Shown one piece after another: positions 7,810 to 17,209 of a stretch of DNA of 64,000 nucleotides. This stretch comes from Pseudomonas oryzagri (GTDB lineage Bacteria; Pseudomonadota; Gammaproteobacteria; Pseudomonadales; Pseudomonadaceae). The stretch lies in contig NZ_JAJHPU010000031.1 of the NCBI RefSeq assembly GCF_020831405.1, forward strand, positions 124,001-188,000. The letters are read 5' to 3'. Each line of letters begins with the position of its first letter. Positions within the stretch are counted from its first letter, which is position 1. A program made the position numbers and the translations under genes. The notes beneath the pieces were generated by a model. It ran no database searches and was not told the origin of the DNA. It saw only the letters and a program-made list of their open reading frames with translations.

Positions 7810-9788
7810 TGAACTGGCGGGCGGCGCTGGGCGGCCTCGCCCTGCTGCTGGGCCTTGTCGCCCTCCCCGGCGGCGCCCAGGCCGCACCTGCCGCCCCCGC
7901 CGGCCTGCGTCTGGAACTGCAGGCCGCCGACCTGTCCGCCGCCGAACGCCAGGCCAGCCAGGCGCTGCTCCTTGAGGCGCTCGCCGCCCTGCCGCCGCGC
8001 CTGCGCCAGCGTCTCGACCGCACGGTGGCGGTGCGCTGGAGCGACACGCTGCCCGCCGAGGTCTACGGCCGCCTCGACCGCCGCGACGCCTTCCTGCTCA
8101 ACGCCCGCCTGCTGCCCGCGCTGGCCGACGGCAGCGCCGCGCGCACGACGACCGGACGCCCGCACGGCACCCTGCGCCGCGAGCTGCTCGCCACCCTGCT
8201 CCACGAGCTGACCCACCTGTACGACCGCGACCGCGCCTGGCCGGCGGACGAGGCGCGCCTGATCCGCCGCTGCCGCCAGCAGGCAGCCGGCCAGGGCGCG
8301 GTCGGCCTGCCGGGCGAATGCCGCGGGCAGACCGAGCGCCGCTTCACCCTTTCCGACAGCCCGCGCCTGCTCGACCTGGCCGGCTGGGCGCAGCGCGTCG
8401 GCCGGCGCGGCGCGCGCGAGACCGGCAACCCGCAGGAGCAGCGCAGCCCGGACGCCTACGAGCTGAGCAATCCGCGCGAGTTCGTCGCGGTGAACATGGA
8501 GTACTTCCTGCTCGACCCCGCCTACGCCTGCCGCCGCCCGGCGCTGTATCGCCACCTGCGCGAGCACTTCGCCTGGGCGCCGCCGGCCGCACCCTGCGCC
8601 GGCGAGCTGGCCTACCTCAACGCCGGCAGCGACTTCGCCCGCCAGCCGCTGGGACGCCTCGACCCCGAGCGCATCTACGCGGTCGACTACCTGTTCGCCG
8701 AGGCCAACGACAACTGGGTCAGCCGCTGGGGCCACAGCATGCTGCGCCTGGTGGTGTGCGCCCCGGGCCGGCCGCGCGGCCCCGATTGCCGCCTGGACCT
8801 CGACCAGCACCTGGTGCTGTCCTACCGCGCCTTCGTCGGCGACGTGCAGCTGTCCAGCTGGGACGGCCTGACCGGCGCCTACCCCTCGCGGCTGTTCATC
8901 CTGCCGCTCGGCCAGGTGATCGACGAATACACCAAGACCGAGCTGCGCAGCCTGGCCTCGTTGCCGCTCAAGCTCACCCGCCGCCAGGTGCGCGAACTGG
9001 CCGAGCACGCCGCCGAACTGCACTGGAGCCACGACGGCGACTACTGGTTCCTCAGCAACAACTGCGCGGTGGAGACCCTCAAGCTGCTCAGAAGCGGCAG
9101 CCACGACCCGCGCCTCGCCGACCTCGACAGCCTCACCCCCAGCGGCCTGCTCGAACTGCTGGAAGCGCGCGGCCTAGCCGATCGCAGCGTGCTCGCCGAT
9201 CCGCGCGAGGCGTTGCGCCTGGGCTACCGCTTCGACTCCTTCCGCGAGCGCTACCAGGCGATGTTCGCCATCGCCCGCGAGCGCCTGAGGTTGCCGCAGC
9301 AGACGGTGGAGGACTGGCTGCGTCTGCCGGCCAGCACGCGTCGCCAGCACTTCACCGCCGCCGACCTGCGCGCCAGCGCCGCCCTGCTGCTGCTCGAGCA
9401 GGCCGCCCGCCGCCGCCAGCTGCAATTGGCCCAGGACGATCTCAAGCAGGCCTACCTCGGCCGCCGTGATCGCGGCCTGGACAACGCCGCCGCCGACCGC
9501 ACCCTCGAACAGCTGCTGGCGGGCAGCGGCTTCCTCAGCCGCCCCGCCGAGCTGCTCGATGGCGGCTACGGCCTGCCGCAGCAGGGCGAATGGCAGCGCC
9601 TGGAGCAGGAGAGCGGCCAGCGCCAGGCGCAGCTGCGCCAGCTCAGCGACCAGCTCGACAACCAGCTGCTCGCCCTGCTCGAGCCCGAGCGGCGCCGCGA
9701 GCTGGACGACAGCGAGGCCAATATCAAGGCGCTCGGCCGGCAGCTGCGCGAACTGCACCGCGCCGGCGGCGGCCTGCAGCTGCCCTGA
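7809..9788 (+). CDS. Large exported DUF4105 protein with an N-terminal HExxH motif
   Basis: A 659-residue protein with a signal peptide (LALLLGLVALPGGAQA). Two parts can be seen. About residues 30-270 contain LLHELTHLYDRD, where His132-Glu133 and His136 form an HExxH zinc-protease-like motif. Residues about 280-440 look like DUF4105, with conserved His309 in SRWGHSMLRLV and Cys419 in SNNCAVETL, a His/Cys arrangement found in papain-like peptidase or acyltransferase folds. The C-terminal 150 residues are Gln/Arg/Leu-rich and probably helical or coiled. The start overlaps the previous stop (TGATG). It probably acts in the periplasm or outer envelope; substrate unknown. Confidence 0.8.
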   Translation: MNWRAALGGLALLLGLVALPGGAQAAPAAPAGLRLELQAADLSAAERQASQALLLEALAALPPRLRQRLDRTVAVRWSDTLPAEVYGRLDRRDAFLLNARLLPALADGSAARTTTGRPHGTLRRELLATLLHELTHLYDRDRAWPADEARLIRRCRQQAAGQGAVGLPGECRGQTERRFTLSDSPRLLDLAGWAQRVGRRGARETGNPQEQRSPDAYELSNPREFVAVNMEYFLLDPAYACRRPALYRHLREHFAWAPPAAPCAGELAYLNAGSDFARQPLGRLDPERIYAVDYLFAEANDNWVSRWGHSMLRLVVCAPGRPRGPDCRLDLDQHLVLSYRAFVGDVQLSSWDGLTGAYPSRLFILPLGQVIDEYTKTELRSLASLPLKLTRRQVRELAEHAAELHWSHDGDYWFLSNNCAVETLKLLRSGSHDPRLADLDSLTPSGLLELLEARGLADRSVLADPREALRLGYRFDSFRERYQAMFAIARERLRLPQQTVEDWLRLPASTRRQHFTAADLRASAALLLLEQAARRRQLQLAQDDLKQAYLGRRDRGLDNAAADRTLEQLLAGSGFLSRPAELLDGGYGLPQQGEWQRLEQESGQRQAQLRQLSDQLDNQLLALLEPERRRELDDSEANIKALGRQLRELHRAGGGLQLP

Positions 9789-9898
9789 ATCGCTGCAACG
9801 CACCGGCGGCGCCCTGCCGTGCGACCACGCCGGCCGTTTGCCGGTAGACTGGCGGACATCCCCGCCCGGCGGCGACGCCGCCCCGCAACGGAGCTGCC

Positions 9899-10804
9899 AT
9901 GTCGTCCCTGCTGCTCGCCCTCTGGCCGCTGTTCGCGCTGATCGTCGCCGGCTACCTGCTGCACCGCGTCGACTTCCCCGGCGCGGCCTTCTGGCCCGGC
10001 GCCGAACGCCTCAACTACTTCCTGCTGTTCCCCGCCCTGCTGCTCGGCAGCCTGGCCGGCGCGCCGCTGGCCAACCCGGCGCTGCCGCGCCTGGCGCTGG
10101 CGGTGCTGCTCGGCCTGGCCGCCGGCTGGCTGGCGCTGCTCGCCCTGCGCCACTGGCGCGGCTGGCCGGCGGCGCGCTTCGGCGCCATCGCCCAAGGTGC
10201 GCTGCGCTTCAACACCTACCTGGGCCTGGCCGCCGTGGGCAGCCTGTACGGCCAGGAGGGGCTGAGCGTGGCGGCGCTGATGCTCGCCCTGCTGGTGCCG
10301 GCGGTGAACCTGCTGTCGGTGTGGGCACTGAGCGCCGAGCAGGGCCTGGGCGCGCGCGCCCTGCTGCTGCCGATGGTGCGCAACCCGCTGATCCTCGCCT
10401 GCCTGGGCGGGGTGCTGATCAACCTGTCCGGTTTCGGCCTGCCTGGCGGCAGTGAGCGCCTGCTCGATCTGCTCGGTGCCGCCAGCCTGCCGCTGGGCCT
10501 GCTCTGCGTCGGCGCCGCGCTGCGCCCGCAGGAGCTGCGCGGCGAGGCGCCGACGCTGCTCGGCAACAGCCTGGCGCGCCTGCTGCTGATGCCGCTGCTG
10601 GCCCTCGCCGTGGCCCGCCTGCTGGCTCTGCCGGCCATGGAAAGCACCCTGCTGGTGCTGTTCTTCGCCCTGCCGACCGCGCCCAGCGCCTACGTGCTGA
10701 CTCGCCAGCTCGGCGGCGACAGCCACCTGATGGCCGGCATCATCACCCTGCAGACCCTGCTCGCCGCCCTCAGCCTGCCGCTGCTGCTGGCCGCGCTGGC
10801 CTGA
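9899..10804 (+). CDS. AEC family transporter (auxin efflux carrier type)
   Basis: A 301-residue membrane protein with about ten hydrophobic segments (LLLALWPLFALIVAGYLL at the N-terminus, FALPTAPSAYVLTRQLGG near the C-terminus). Length and the block ATAPSAY-like FALPTAPSAY are typical of bacterial AEC permeases, which export or exchange small organic acids. Substrate cannot be told. The hydrolase gene follows after 13 bp, suggesting an operon. A second, more distant AEC gene is at 46480-47409. Confidence 0.88.
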   Translation: MSSLLLALWPLFALIVAGYLLHRVDFPGAAFWPGAERLNYFLLFPALLLGSLAGAPLANPALPRLALAVLLGLAAGWLALLALRHWRGWPAARFGAIAQGALRFNTYLGLAAVGSLYGQEGLSVAALMLALLVPAVNLLSVWALSAEQGLGARALLLPMVRNPLILACLGGVLINLSGFGLPGGSERLLDLLGAASLPLGLLCVGAALRPQELRGEAPTLLGNSLARLLLMPLLALAVARLLALPAMESTLLVLFFALPTAPSAYVLTRQLGGDSHLMAGIITLQTLLAALSLPLLLAALA

Positions 10805-10817
10805 ACGGAGTCCCCGC

Positions 10818-11696
10818 ATGCACCTGCTGCCCTGGTCCCATCCCAGCTCCGCCGGCTTCACCCTGCGCGGCTGGCACAGCGAGCCCTCGGGCAAGCCGCT
10901 GCTGCACTTCCTGCACGGCAACGGCTTCTGCGGACGCACCTACGAGCCGCTGCTGCGCCAGCTGAGCCGCGATTTCGACCTCTGGCTGTGCGACGTGCAG
11001 GGCCACGGCGACAGCGACCATGGCGGCCGCTTCCACGGCTGGAATCGCAGCGCCGCCTTGGCGGTGGAGGCCTTCGCGGCCGGCCGCGGGCGCTTCGGCG
11101 CGGTGCCGCGCCTGGCCTGCGGGCACAGTTTCGGCGGGGTACTGACCAGCCTGATCCTCGCCAGCGAGCCTGCGCTGTTCCAGCGCGCGGCGCTGCTCGA
11201 CCCGGTACTGTTTCCGCCGACGATGATCGGCGTGATGGCGCTGTCCGAGCTGCTCGGCCTACAGGAACGCCGCCAGCTGGTGCGCCGCGCGCGCGAGCGG
11301 CGCAACCACTGGCCGGACCGCGCCGCGGCCCGTGCCGGCCTGCACGAGCGCGGCATCTTCCGCGGCTGGAGCGACGCGGCGCTGCACGCCTACGTCGAGC
11401 ACGCGCTGCGCGCCGTGGCGGACGGCGTGGAGCTCAAATGCCGGCCGAGCCGCGAGGCGGAGATCTTCGCCTCCTACCCGCGCCGCCTGTGGCGCGCGCT
11501 GGCGCAGGTGGCCACGCCGACCCTGGTGCTGCACGGCATGGACAGCTATCCCTTCGTCGGCCAGGGCGTGGCGCGCTGGTGTGCGATCAACCATCGGATC
11601 AGCGCTCGGCGGGTGGCCGGCGGCCACTGCTTTATGCAGGAAGAGGAAACGGACTGCGCCGCGCGGCTGCGCGACTGGCTGCTCGACGGCCGCTGA
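10818..11696 (+). CDS. Alpha/beta hydrolase fold protein
   Basis: A 292-residue cytoplasmic hydrolase. The oxyanion-hole motif HGNGFCGRTY is near residues 34-43, the nucleophile elbow GHSFGG puts Ser104 at the active site, and His270 in VAGGHCF is the likely catalytic His. The fold fits esterases, lipases or haloperoxidase-like enzymes; substrate unknown. It lies 13 bp after the AEC gene and probably shares its transcript. Confidence 0.88.
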   Translation: MHLLPWSHPSSAGFTLRGWHSEPSGKPLLHFLHGNGFCGRTYEPLLRQLSRDFDLWLCDVQGHGDSDHGGRFHGWNRSAALAVEAFAAGRGRFGAVPRLACGHSFGGVLTSLILASEPALFQRAALLDPVLFPPTMIGVMALSELLGLQERRQLVRRARERRNHWPDRAAARAGLHERGIFRGWSDAALHAYVEHALRAVADGVELKCRPSREAEIFASYPRRLWRALAQVATPTLVLHGMDSYPFVGQGVARWCAINHRISARRVAGGHCFMQEEETDCAARLRDWLLDGR

Positions 11697-11709
11697 ACGG
11701 GCCGGGGGA

Positions 11710-12123
11710 TCAGTGCCCCTGCGGAGGATGGCGGCGGCGCCACTCCTCCATCTGCACCACCCGCCCGGCGGCGTCGAGGGAGGCGACTTCCTCGGCGTCC
11801 GCGCGCTCGCGGAACGGGTGCGGCGCCAGCTCGATATGCGCCGGGGTGCGGCCGAGCAGCAGCAGCCGCCCGGAGTGGCGTTGCTCGCCGGTGACGGTGA
11901 ACTCGAAGGCGTACTCGCGCGCCAGGCGCAGGCGACCGCTGCGATCACGCAGCAGGCGCAGGCGGCGGAAGGCGACGTTGTCGTCGAGCAGCAGCACGTC
12001 CTCGCGCAGGCAGGCCTGGCGCACCAGGCGCAGGGCATGCTCGTGGATGCCGTGGGCGTGCCACAGCCAGGCGCAGACACCGCCGGCCAGCAGCAGCGCG
12101 GCCAGTTCGCCGAGGGTCAGCAT
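11710..12123 (-). CDS. DUF3301 family membrane-anchored protein
   Basis: A 137-residue protein with one N-terminal membrane helix (LGELAALLLAGGVCAWLWHA) followed by a basic soluble part containing CLREDVLLLDDNVAFRRLRL and YAFEFTVTGEQRHSG. These blocks match DUF3301 proteins of gammaproteobacteria, whose function is unknown. The ATG at 12123 places the helix at the N-terminus; the frame is open further upstream but overlaps the next gene. It is convergent with the hydrolase gene and lies 52 bp after the thioesterase gene, with which it may be transcribed. Confidence 0.8.
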   Translation of the reverse strand: MLTLGELAALLLAGGVCAWLWHAHGIHEHALRLVRQACLREDVLLLDDNVAFRRLRLLRDRSGRLRLAREYAFEFTVTGEQRHSGRLLLLGRTPAHIELAPHPFRERADAEEVASLDAAGRVVQMEEWRRRHPPQGH

Positions 12124-12175
12124 GCGCTCTCCGCCAGGCGCGGGAGCGGAGGGCGCAGTTGCATGGCCGGCCGTC

Positions 12176-12658
12176 TCAATCGTGACCCATGATCGCCTGG
12201 TAGCGCTCTTCCAGCTCGCGACGGATCGCCCGGCGCTGTTCGGCCTGGGCGAAACGGCGCTTCTGCTCGGCGGTTTCCGGCTTGAGCGGCGGTACCGGCA
12301 CCGACTTGCCATGGCCGTCGACCGCCACCATGGTGAAGTAGCAGCTGTTGGTGTGGCGTACCGACTGGTTGCGGATGTCTTCGGTGATCACCTTGATACC
12401 GATCTCCATCGAAGTACTGCCGGTGAAGTTGACCGAGGCGAGGAAGGTGACCAGCTCGCCGACGTGGATGGGCTGGCGGAAGATTACCTGATCGACCGAC
12501 AGGGTGACCACGTAGCGACCGGCATAGCGGCTGGCGCAGGCATAGGCGACTTCATCGAGGTACTTGAGCAGGGTGCCGCCATGGACGTTGCCGGAAAAGT
12601 TGGCCTTGTCCGGGGTCATCAGGACGGTCATGGTCAGCTGCGCATTGCCGGATTGCAT
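12176..12658 (-). CDS. Acyl-CoA thioesterase, hotdog fold
   Basis: A 160-residue hotdog-fold thioesterase of the YciA/BFIT type. The block NFSGNVHGGTLLKYLDEVAYACA (residues about 20-42) holds the conserved Asn/His-Gly-Gly and the catalytic Asp of this fold, and IHVGELVTFLASVNFTGSTSMEIG is the second conserved strand pair. Such enzymes release CoA from acyl-CoAs and are usually hexamers. The start at 12658 gives the usual N-terminus. Confidence 0.92.
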   Translation of the reverse strand: MQSGNAQLTMTVLMTPDKANFSGNVHGGTLLKYLDEVAYACASRYAGRYVVTLSVDQVIFRQPIHVGELVTFLASVNFTGSTSMEIGIKVITEDIRNQSVRHTNSCYFTMVAVDGHGKSVPVPPLKPETAEQKRRFAQAEQRRAIRRELEERYQAIMGHD

Positions 12659-13001
12659 GGGTATTTCAGGCTCTTCGGGAGGAGGGGTGCCCTACTTTAG
12701 TCGAATGCGGCCCGGCTGTGTCGACCAATTTAGCCCGCCGCCCAGGCCGCGCACGGCGCGGGCTGCCGCGGTTTTGCCGGTCCCGGAAAGCCATGCGACG
12801 AACAGGCGACCATCGCCCGCGAACCTGCGACCAAATGTCGCGTTTCGAAATTTTTTGAAAATATCGACTACGCGCCATGGTCAACGATCATCCGCCAGGC
12901 GGCAAGACCTTTACGTGGAACGCAACGATGCACGGCGGCGTGCGGACCGGCTGCGCGCCGCCACGCCGCCGGCAACCCGGGCGGCGCGGCGCACGACGGG
13001 C
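12659..13001. other. Intergenic region without a supported gene
   Basis: Between the thioesterase start and the end of the synthetase-like gene. It contains an AT-rich stretch near 12843-12870, likely part of a promoter, and GC-rich sequence on both sides. Short open frames here lack ribosome sites and family likeness. I see no convincing terminator or repeat. Confidence 0.5.
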
Positions 13002-14396
13002 TCAGGCGTGGCCCAGATACCAGCGCCAGTCCTGCTCGCCGACCTCGCCCATGAACTGGCGGTACTCCTCTTGCTTGATCGCCAGATAGACGCGGTGGAA
13101 GTCCGCACCGAGGGCATCGCGCACCCACTCCGACTGCTCCAGCGTGCGCAGGGCGGTCAGCCAGTCGGTCGGCAGCACCTCGCGCGCCTGTGCGTAGCCG
13201 TTGCCCTCGATGGGCGCGCCGGGGTCGAGCCGTTCGCGCAGGCCACGGTGGATGCCGGCCAGCAGCAGGGCGGCGGCCAGGTACGGATTGGCGTCGGCAC
13301 CGCAGATGCGGTGCTCGACGTGGCGGCTGGCCGCCGGGCCGCCCGGCACGCGCAGCGACACGGTGCGGTTGTTGACCCCCCAGCTTTTCGCCAGCGGCGC
13401 GTAGCTGTTGGCCTGGAAGCGGCGGAACGAGTTGGCGTTGGGGCAGAACACCGCGAGGCCGTCCTCGATGGTCTCCAGCAGACCGCCGATGGCCTGGCGC
13501 AACAAGGGCGTGCCGCCCCCGGCGGCGGAGCCGCCGGCAAGATCGTCGACTTCGCTGGCGAACAGGTTGTTGCCGGCCTCGTCGGCCAGGCTGACGTGCA
13601 TGTGCAGGCCGCTGCCGGCCAGCTCGCCGAACGGCTTGGCCATAAAGCAGGCCTGCAGGCCGTGCTTGTTGGCCACCCCGCGCACCAGACGCTTGTAGCG
13701 CACCGCCTCGTCCATCGCCTGCAGGGCGTCCGTGCGGTGCTCGAGGGTGATCTCCACCTGGCCGGGCGCGTACTCGGAGATCGCCGTGCGCGCCGGCAGG
13801 CCCTGGGCGGCGCAGGCGGCGTAGAGGTCGTCGAGGAACGGCGCCAGCTGCTCCAGCTCGAGCACGCCGTAGACCTGCGGCGCCTGCGGGCGCACGCCGT
13901 TGGCCTGGCGCGCCGGCTGCGGACGGCCCGCGGCGTCGCGGTCCCGGTCGAGCAGGTAGAACTCCAGTTCGGCGGCCATCACCGGATGGTAGCCGTCGGC
14001 CTGCAGCCGTTCGATCTGCCGCGCCAGCACGTGGCGCGAATCGGCGACGCTGGCCGGCAGGCCCTGCTCGGGATGCATGGACACCTGCACCTGGGCGGTC
14101 GGCGTGGCGCGCCAGCTCTGCAGCCTGAGGCTGCCGGGCAGCGGGAAGGCCCAGCAGTCGGCGTCGGCGACCTCCCAGACCAGGCCGGTGGCGTCGACGT
14201 CCTCGCCGCGGATGGTCAGGCCGAGGATGCTGCTCGGCAGCGGCCGGCCGCTCTGGTAGACGGCGCGCAATTCCTCGCGGCGCAGCAGCTTGCCGCGCGG
14301 CACGCCGCAGGGGTCGATGATGAACAGCTCGATGGTGTGGACGTCGGGATGGGCGGCGAGGAAGGCGTCGACTTCCTGGAGATCGGCGAAGCGCAT
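13002..14396 (-). CDS. Glutamine synthetase family protein (gamma-glutamylpolyamine synthetase-like)
   Basis: A 464-residue enzyme of the glutamine synthetase fold. Visible blocks are AELEFYLL and EYAPGQVEITLEH (metal/glutamate site), GSGLHMHVSL (ATP and metal site), NRTVSLRVPGG and HRICGADANPYLAAA. The shorter N-terminus and the lack of the adenylylation loop fit the PuuA/SpuB/GlnA-like group that glutamylates putrescine or other amines rather than ammonia. It follows a class III aminotransferase on the same strand, as in polyamine catabolic clusters, so a role in polyamine or amine use is likely but substrate is not proven. Confidence 0.85.
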   Translation of the reverse strand: MRFADLQEVDAFLAAHPDVHTIELFIIDPCGVPRGKLLRREELRAVYQSGRPLPSSILGLTIRGEDVDATGLVWEVADADCWAFPLPGSLRLQSWRATPTAQVQVSMHPEQGLPASVADSRHVLARQIERLQADGYHPVMAAELEFYLLDRDRDAAGRPQPARQANGVRPQAPQVYGVLELEQLAPFLDDLYAACAAQGLPARTAISEYAPGQVEITLEHRTDALQAMDEAVRYKRLVRGVANKHGLQACFMAKPFGELAGSGLHMHVSLADEAGNNLFASEVDDLAGGSAAGGGTPLLRQAIGGLLETIEDGLAVFCPNANSFRRFQANSYAPLAKSWGVNNRTVSLRVPGGPAASRHVEHRICGADANPYLAAALLLAGIHRGLRERLDPGAPIEGNGYAQAREVLPTDWLTALRTLEQSEWVRDALGADFHRVYLAIKQEEYRQFMGEVGEQDWRWYLGHA

Positions 14397-14425
14397 GGGG
14401 GAATCCTGTTGGCATGAACCTGGGA

Positions 14426-14447
14426 GTTGCCACGCATGCGTGGCAAC
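14426..14447. promoter_or_regulatory. Perfect 22-bp palindrome upstream of the synthetase-like gene
   Basis: GTTGCCACGCA (14426-14436) is followed at once by its exact complement TGCGTGGCAAC (14437-14447), with no spacer. It sits 30 bp before the ATG of the glutamine synthetase-like gene in the 196-bp gap after the aminotransferase gene. It could be a dimeric repressor operator or, on RNA, a hairpin shaping expression of the second gene. Confidence 0.5.
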
Positions 14448-14592
14448 CGGGCAAACGAACGCGCCACGGCAGCCGTCTGAAGCCGGTTTCCCTCCTGTCG
14501 GGACGAATACCTTCGCCCCTGCAGGGGATTGGCCGGGCTGCCGGGCTCGCTCAGCGCCCGGGCGCGATGCCGGAAGGATACAGGGCCACGGC

Positions 14593-16017
14593 TCAGGCCT
14601 CCCGCGCGCCGGGGATGGCCAGCAGCTCGGCGAGCGCCTCGTCGAGACAGGCGAGCAGGCGGTCGACGTCGGCCGCGCGGGTGTCCGGGCAGCACAGGGT
14701 CATGTTGTGGAAGGGAGTGATGAGGATGCCGCGGTTGATCAGGAAGAGGTGCAGGGCCATCTGCAGGCTGTCGTGGAAGGCCGCCTCGGCCTCGGCGCCG
14801 TTCTTCGGCGGCGTGGCGCAGAACTGGAACTCGCAGCGCGCGCCCAGTTCGGTCACCGACCAGGGCAGGCGGTGCTTGCCGATCAGCGTGCGCAGGCCGG
14901 CGGCCAGGCGCGCCGCCTGCGCCAGCATGTGCTCGTAGGCCGCGGCGGTCATCACCTGCTCGAGGTTGGCGCGCATGCAGTGCATGGCCAGGGCGTTGGC
15001 CGACAGGGTGGTGCCCATGCCGCTGTGGCCGTGACCGTGATTCATCTCGCTGGCGTGCTGGCGGGCCAACTGCATGGCCTGGGCCATCTCCGCGCTGCAG
15101 CCGTACACCGAGCAGGGCACGCCGCCGGCGACCGGCTTGCCGAGGGTGACGAAGTCCGGCTCGAGGTTCCAGGCCCGGGTGCAGCCGCCGGGTCCGGTGG
15201 AAATGGTGTGGGTCTCGTCGATGATCAGCAGGCTGCCGACGCGCCGGGTCAGCTCGCGCACCGCGGCCAGGAAGCCGGGCTCGGGCAGCACCATGCCGAT
15301 GTTGGTCATCGCAGGCTCGCACAGCACCGCGGCGACGTCGCCCGGCGCCAGCGCCGCCTCCAGCGCCGCCAGATCGTTGAACGGCACCGCGCGGCTGTGC
15401 TGGGTGAGGTTGCGCGCCTGGCCGATCAGCCCCGGACGGTGCACGGTATGCCCCTCGCGGACGCGCACCATGGCCTCGTCGACGGTGCCGTGATAGCAGC
15501 CGTCGAACACCAGGATCACCTTGCGCCCGGTGATCGCTCGCGCCCAGCGCAGCACGAAGCGGTTGGCGTCGGTGGCGGTGGTCGCCACCTGCCAGTAGGG
15601 CAGGCCGAAGCGCTCGGCGAGCAGCTCGCCGCACACCACCGCGTCCTCGCCGGGCAGCATGGTGGTCAGGCCGTTGCCGGCCTGCTCGCGCAGGGCGCTG
15701 GCGATCGGCGCCGGCGAATGGCCGAACATGCTGCCGGTATCACCCAGGCAGAAGTCGACGTATTCGTGGCCGTCGACGTCGAAGAAGCGCGCGCCCTGGG
15801 CGCGTTGGACGAACAGCGGCACGGGCGTCGACCAGTCGCTCATCCAGTGCATCGGCACGCCGCCGAACAGCGAATGCCGGGCCCGCTCGGCCAGGGCCAG
15901 GGAACGCGGGTTGCGCTCGGCGAAGCGTTGACGCTCGCGCTCGCGCAGGACTTCCACTGCTTTCTCGGCGATACCGCTGGAGTGCATGTCGAACACCTCG
16001 TTGATTTTTTCGCACAT
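14593..16017 (-). CDS. Class III aminotransferase (PLP-dependent)
   Basis: A 474-residue PLP enzyme of the class III/HemL-like fold. DGCYHGT (near residue 173), the aspartate motif LLIIDETHT that binds the PLP ring, and LGKPVAGGVPCSV with the Schiff-base lysine are present. In context with the adjacent glutamine synthetase-like gene it may act on an amine or gamma-glutamyl intermediate; glutamate-1-semialdehyde-type mutases are also relatives. The GTG/ATG choice is open: the ATG at 16017 has no clear ribosome site, whereas the ATG at 15987 (Met11) is preceded by GAGGTG. Confidence 0.83.
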   Translation of the reverse strand: MCEKINEVFDMHSSGIAEKAVEVLRERERQRFAERNPRSLALAERARHSLFGGVPMHWMSDWSTPVPLFVQRAQGARFFDVDGHEYVDFCLGDTGSMFGHSPAPIASALREQAGNGLTTMLPGEDAVVCGELLAERFGLPYWQVATTATDANRFVLRWARAITGRKVILVFDGCYHGTVDEAMVRVREGHTVHRPGLIGQARNLTQHSRAVPFNDLAALEAALAPGDVAAVLCEPAMTNIGMVLPEPGFLAAVRELTRRVGSLLIIDETHTISTGPGGCTRAWNLEPDFVTLGKPVAGGVPCSVYGCSAEMAQAMQLARQHASEMNHGHGHSGMGTTLSANALAMHCMRANLEQVMTAAAYEHMLAQAARLAAGLRTLIGKHRLPWSVTELGARCEFQFCATPPKNGAEAEAAFHDSLQMALHLFLINRGILITPFHNMTLCCPDTRAADVDRLLACLDEALAELLAIPGAREA

Positions 16018-16161
16018 CGTTAGGGAAGCGCCAAGGAAAAGTCAATGCGGGGAAAAGGCGTGCGACAAAAGGCGGCGAATCCCTCACAATGCGCGCCTGA
16101 TCACTATACTGCACTCACGTTTCCCCGTTTTTTCCATCCATATCATGCGAAGTAATCAGCC

Positions 16162-17148
16162 ATGCGTATGAAATTTCGTTTTTCGATAATAGGCTTGGTG
16201 CTGTCGTGTGCATGCCTTTCCCTGAGCCCGTTTGCCGGTGCCGCGCAGCCGGCCCAAGTGGCCCACGTGGCGCAGGCAGCCAAAATCGTTCCGGCCACCC
16301 CGGCGCTGCCCGCCAGCCCCGATCCGGCCAAACTGCACCTGGCCGCCAGCAGCGCCATGGTGGTCGACCTCAATAGCGACCAGGTGCTGTTTTCCAGCTT
16401 TCCCGACGCCGTGGTGCCGATCGCCTCGATCAGCAAGCTGATGACCGCGGTGGTGACCCTCGACGCCAACCTGCCGATGGACGAGGTGATCCCGGTGACC
16501 ATCCGCGACACCCGCGAGCTGCGCGGGGTGTATTCGCGGGTACGGGTCAACAGCCATATCAGCCGCCGGGAGATGCTGCGCCTGGCCCTGATGTCGTCGG
16601 AGAACCGCGCCGCCTCGGCGCTGGCGCACAACTACCCGGGCGGCCATGCCCGCTTCGTCGCGGCGATGAACGCCAAGGCCAAGGCTCTGGGCATGACCCG
16701 CACCCGCTTCGTCGAGCCCACCGGCCTCTCCGAGCTGAACGTTTCCACCGCCCGCGACCTGGTGCGCCTGCTCAAGGCCGCCCGCCAGTACCCGGCGATC
16801 ACCGAGCTGAGCACCACGCCGAGCAGGACCGCGTACTTCCAGAAACCCAACTATGTGCTGGGCTTCAACAACACCAATCCGCTGACGCGCAATCCCAGCT
16901 GGGACATCGAGGTGACCAAGACCGGCTTCATCAACGAGGCCGGCCACTGCCTGGCGATGCTCGCCCGCGTGGATCGGCGCCCGGTGGCCATGGTGCTGCT
17001 GGATACCCTCGGCAAGCGCACCCACATCGGCGACGCCACCCGGGTGCGGCAGTGGCTGGAAACCGGCAAGAGTTCGCCGATCCCGGCGGCGGCGCTCTCC
17101 CACAAGCAGCGCCGCACCAATCAGCTGCGCCTGGCCAGCCAGCCTTGA
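16162..17148 (+). CDS. pbpG: D-alanyl-D-alanine endopeptidase (PBP7)
   Basis: A 328-residue periplasmic penicillin-binding protein of peptidase family S11. A signal peptide covers about residues 1-30. The three catalytic motifs are visible: S89-I-S-K92, S146-E-N148 and K253-T-G. PBP7 cuts D-Ala-meso-DAP cross-links in peptidoglycan and is used in wall remodelling. The length is slightly above that of E. coli PbpG. A TATACT box at 16105-16110 may be its -10 element, but no good -35 is seen. Confidence 0.92.
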   Translation: MRMKFRFSIIGLVLSCACLSLSPFAGAAQPAQVAHVAQAAKIVPATPALPASPDPAKLHLAASSAMVVDLNSDQVLFSSFPDAVVPIASISKLMTAVVTLDANLPMDEVIPVTIRDTRELRGVYSRVRVNSHISRREMLRLALMSSENRAASALAHNYPGGHARFVAAMNAKAKALGMTRTRFVEPTGLSELNVSTARDLVRLLKAARQYPAITELSTTPSRTAYFQKPNYVLGFNNTNPLTRNPSWDIEVTKTGFINEAGHCLAMLARVDRRPVAMVLLDTLGKRTHIGDATRVRQWLETGKSSPIPAAALSHKQRRTNQLRLASQP

Positions 17149-17209
17149 ACCGGCGGCCCGCGCCGGCAGGGGGCCAGCGCCGTGGCGCTCGCCGCCTGCC
17201 GGCGGGGTC

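Noticed and set aside
12868-14454. Long minus-strand frame overlapping the synthetase-like gene
   Set aside because: Frame-shifted shadow of the gene at 13002-14396; it shows Arg/Pro-rich low-complexity sequence.
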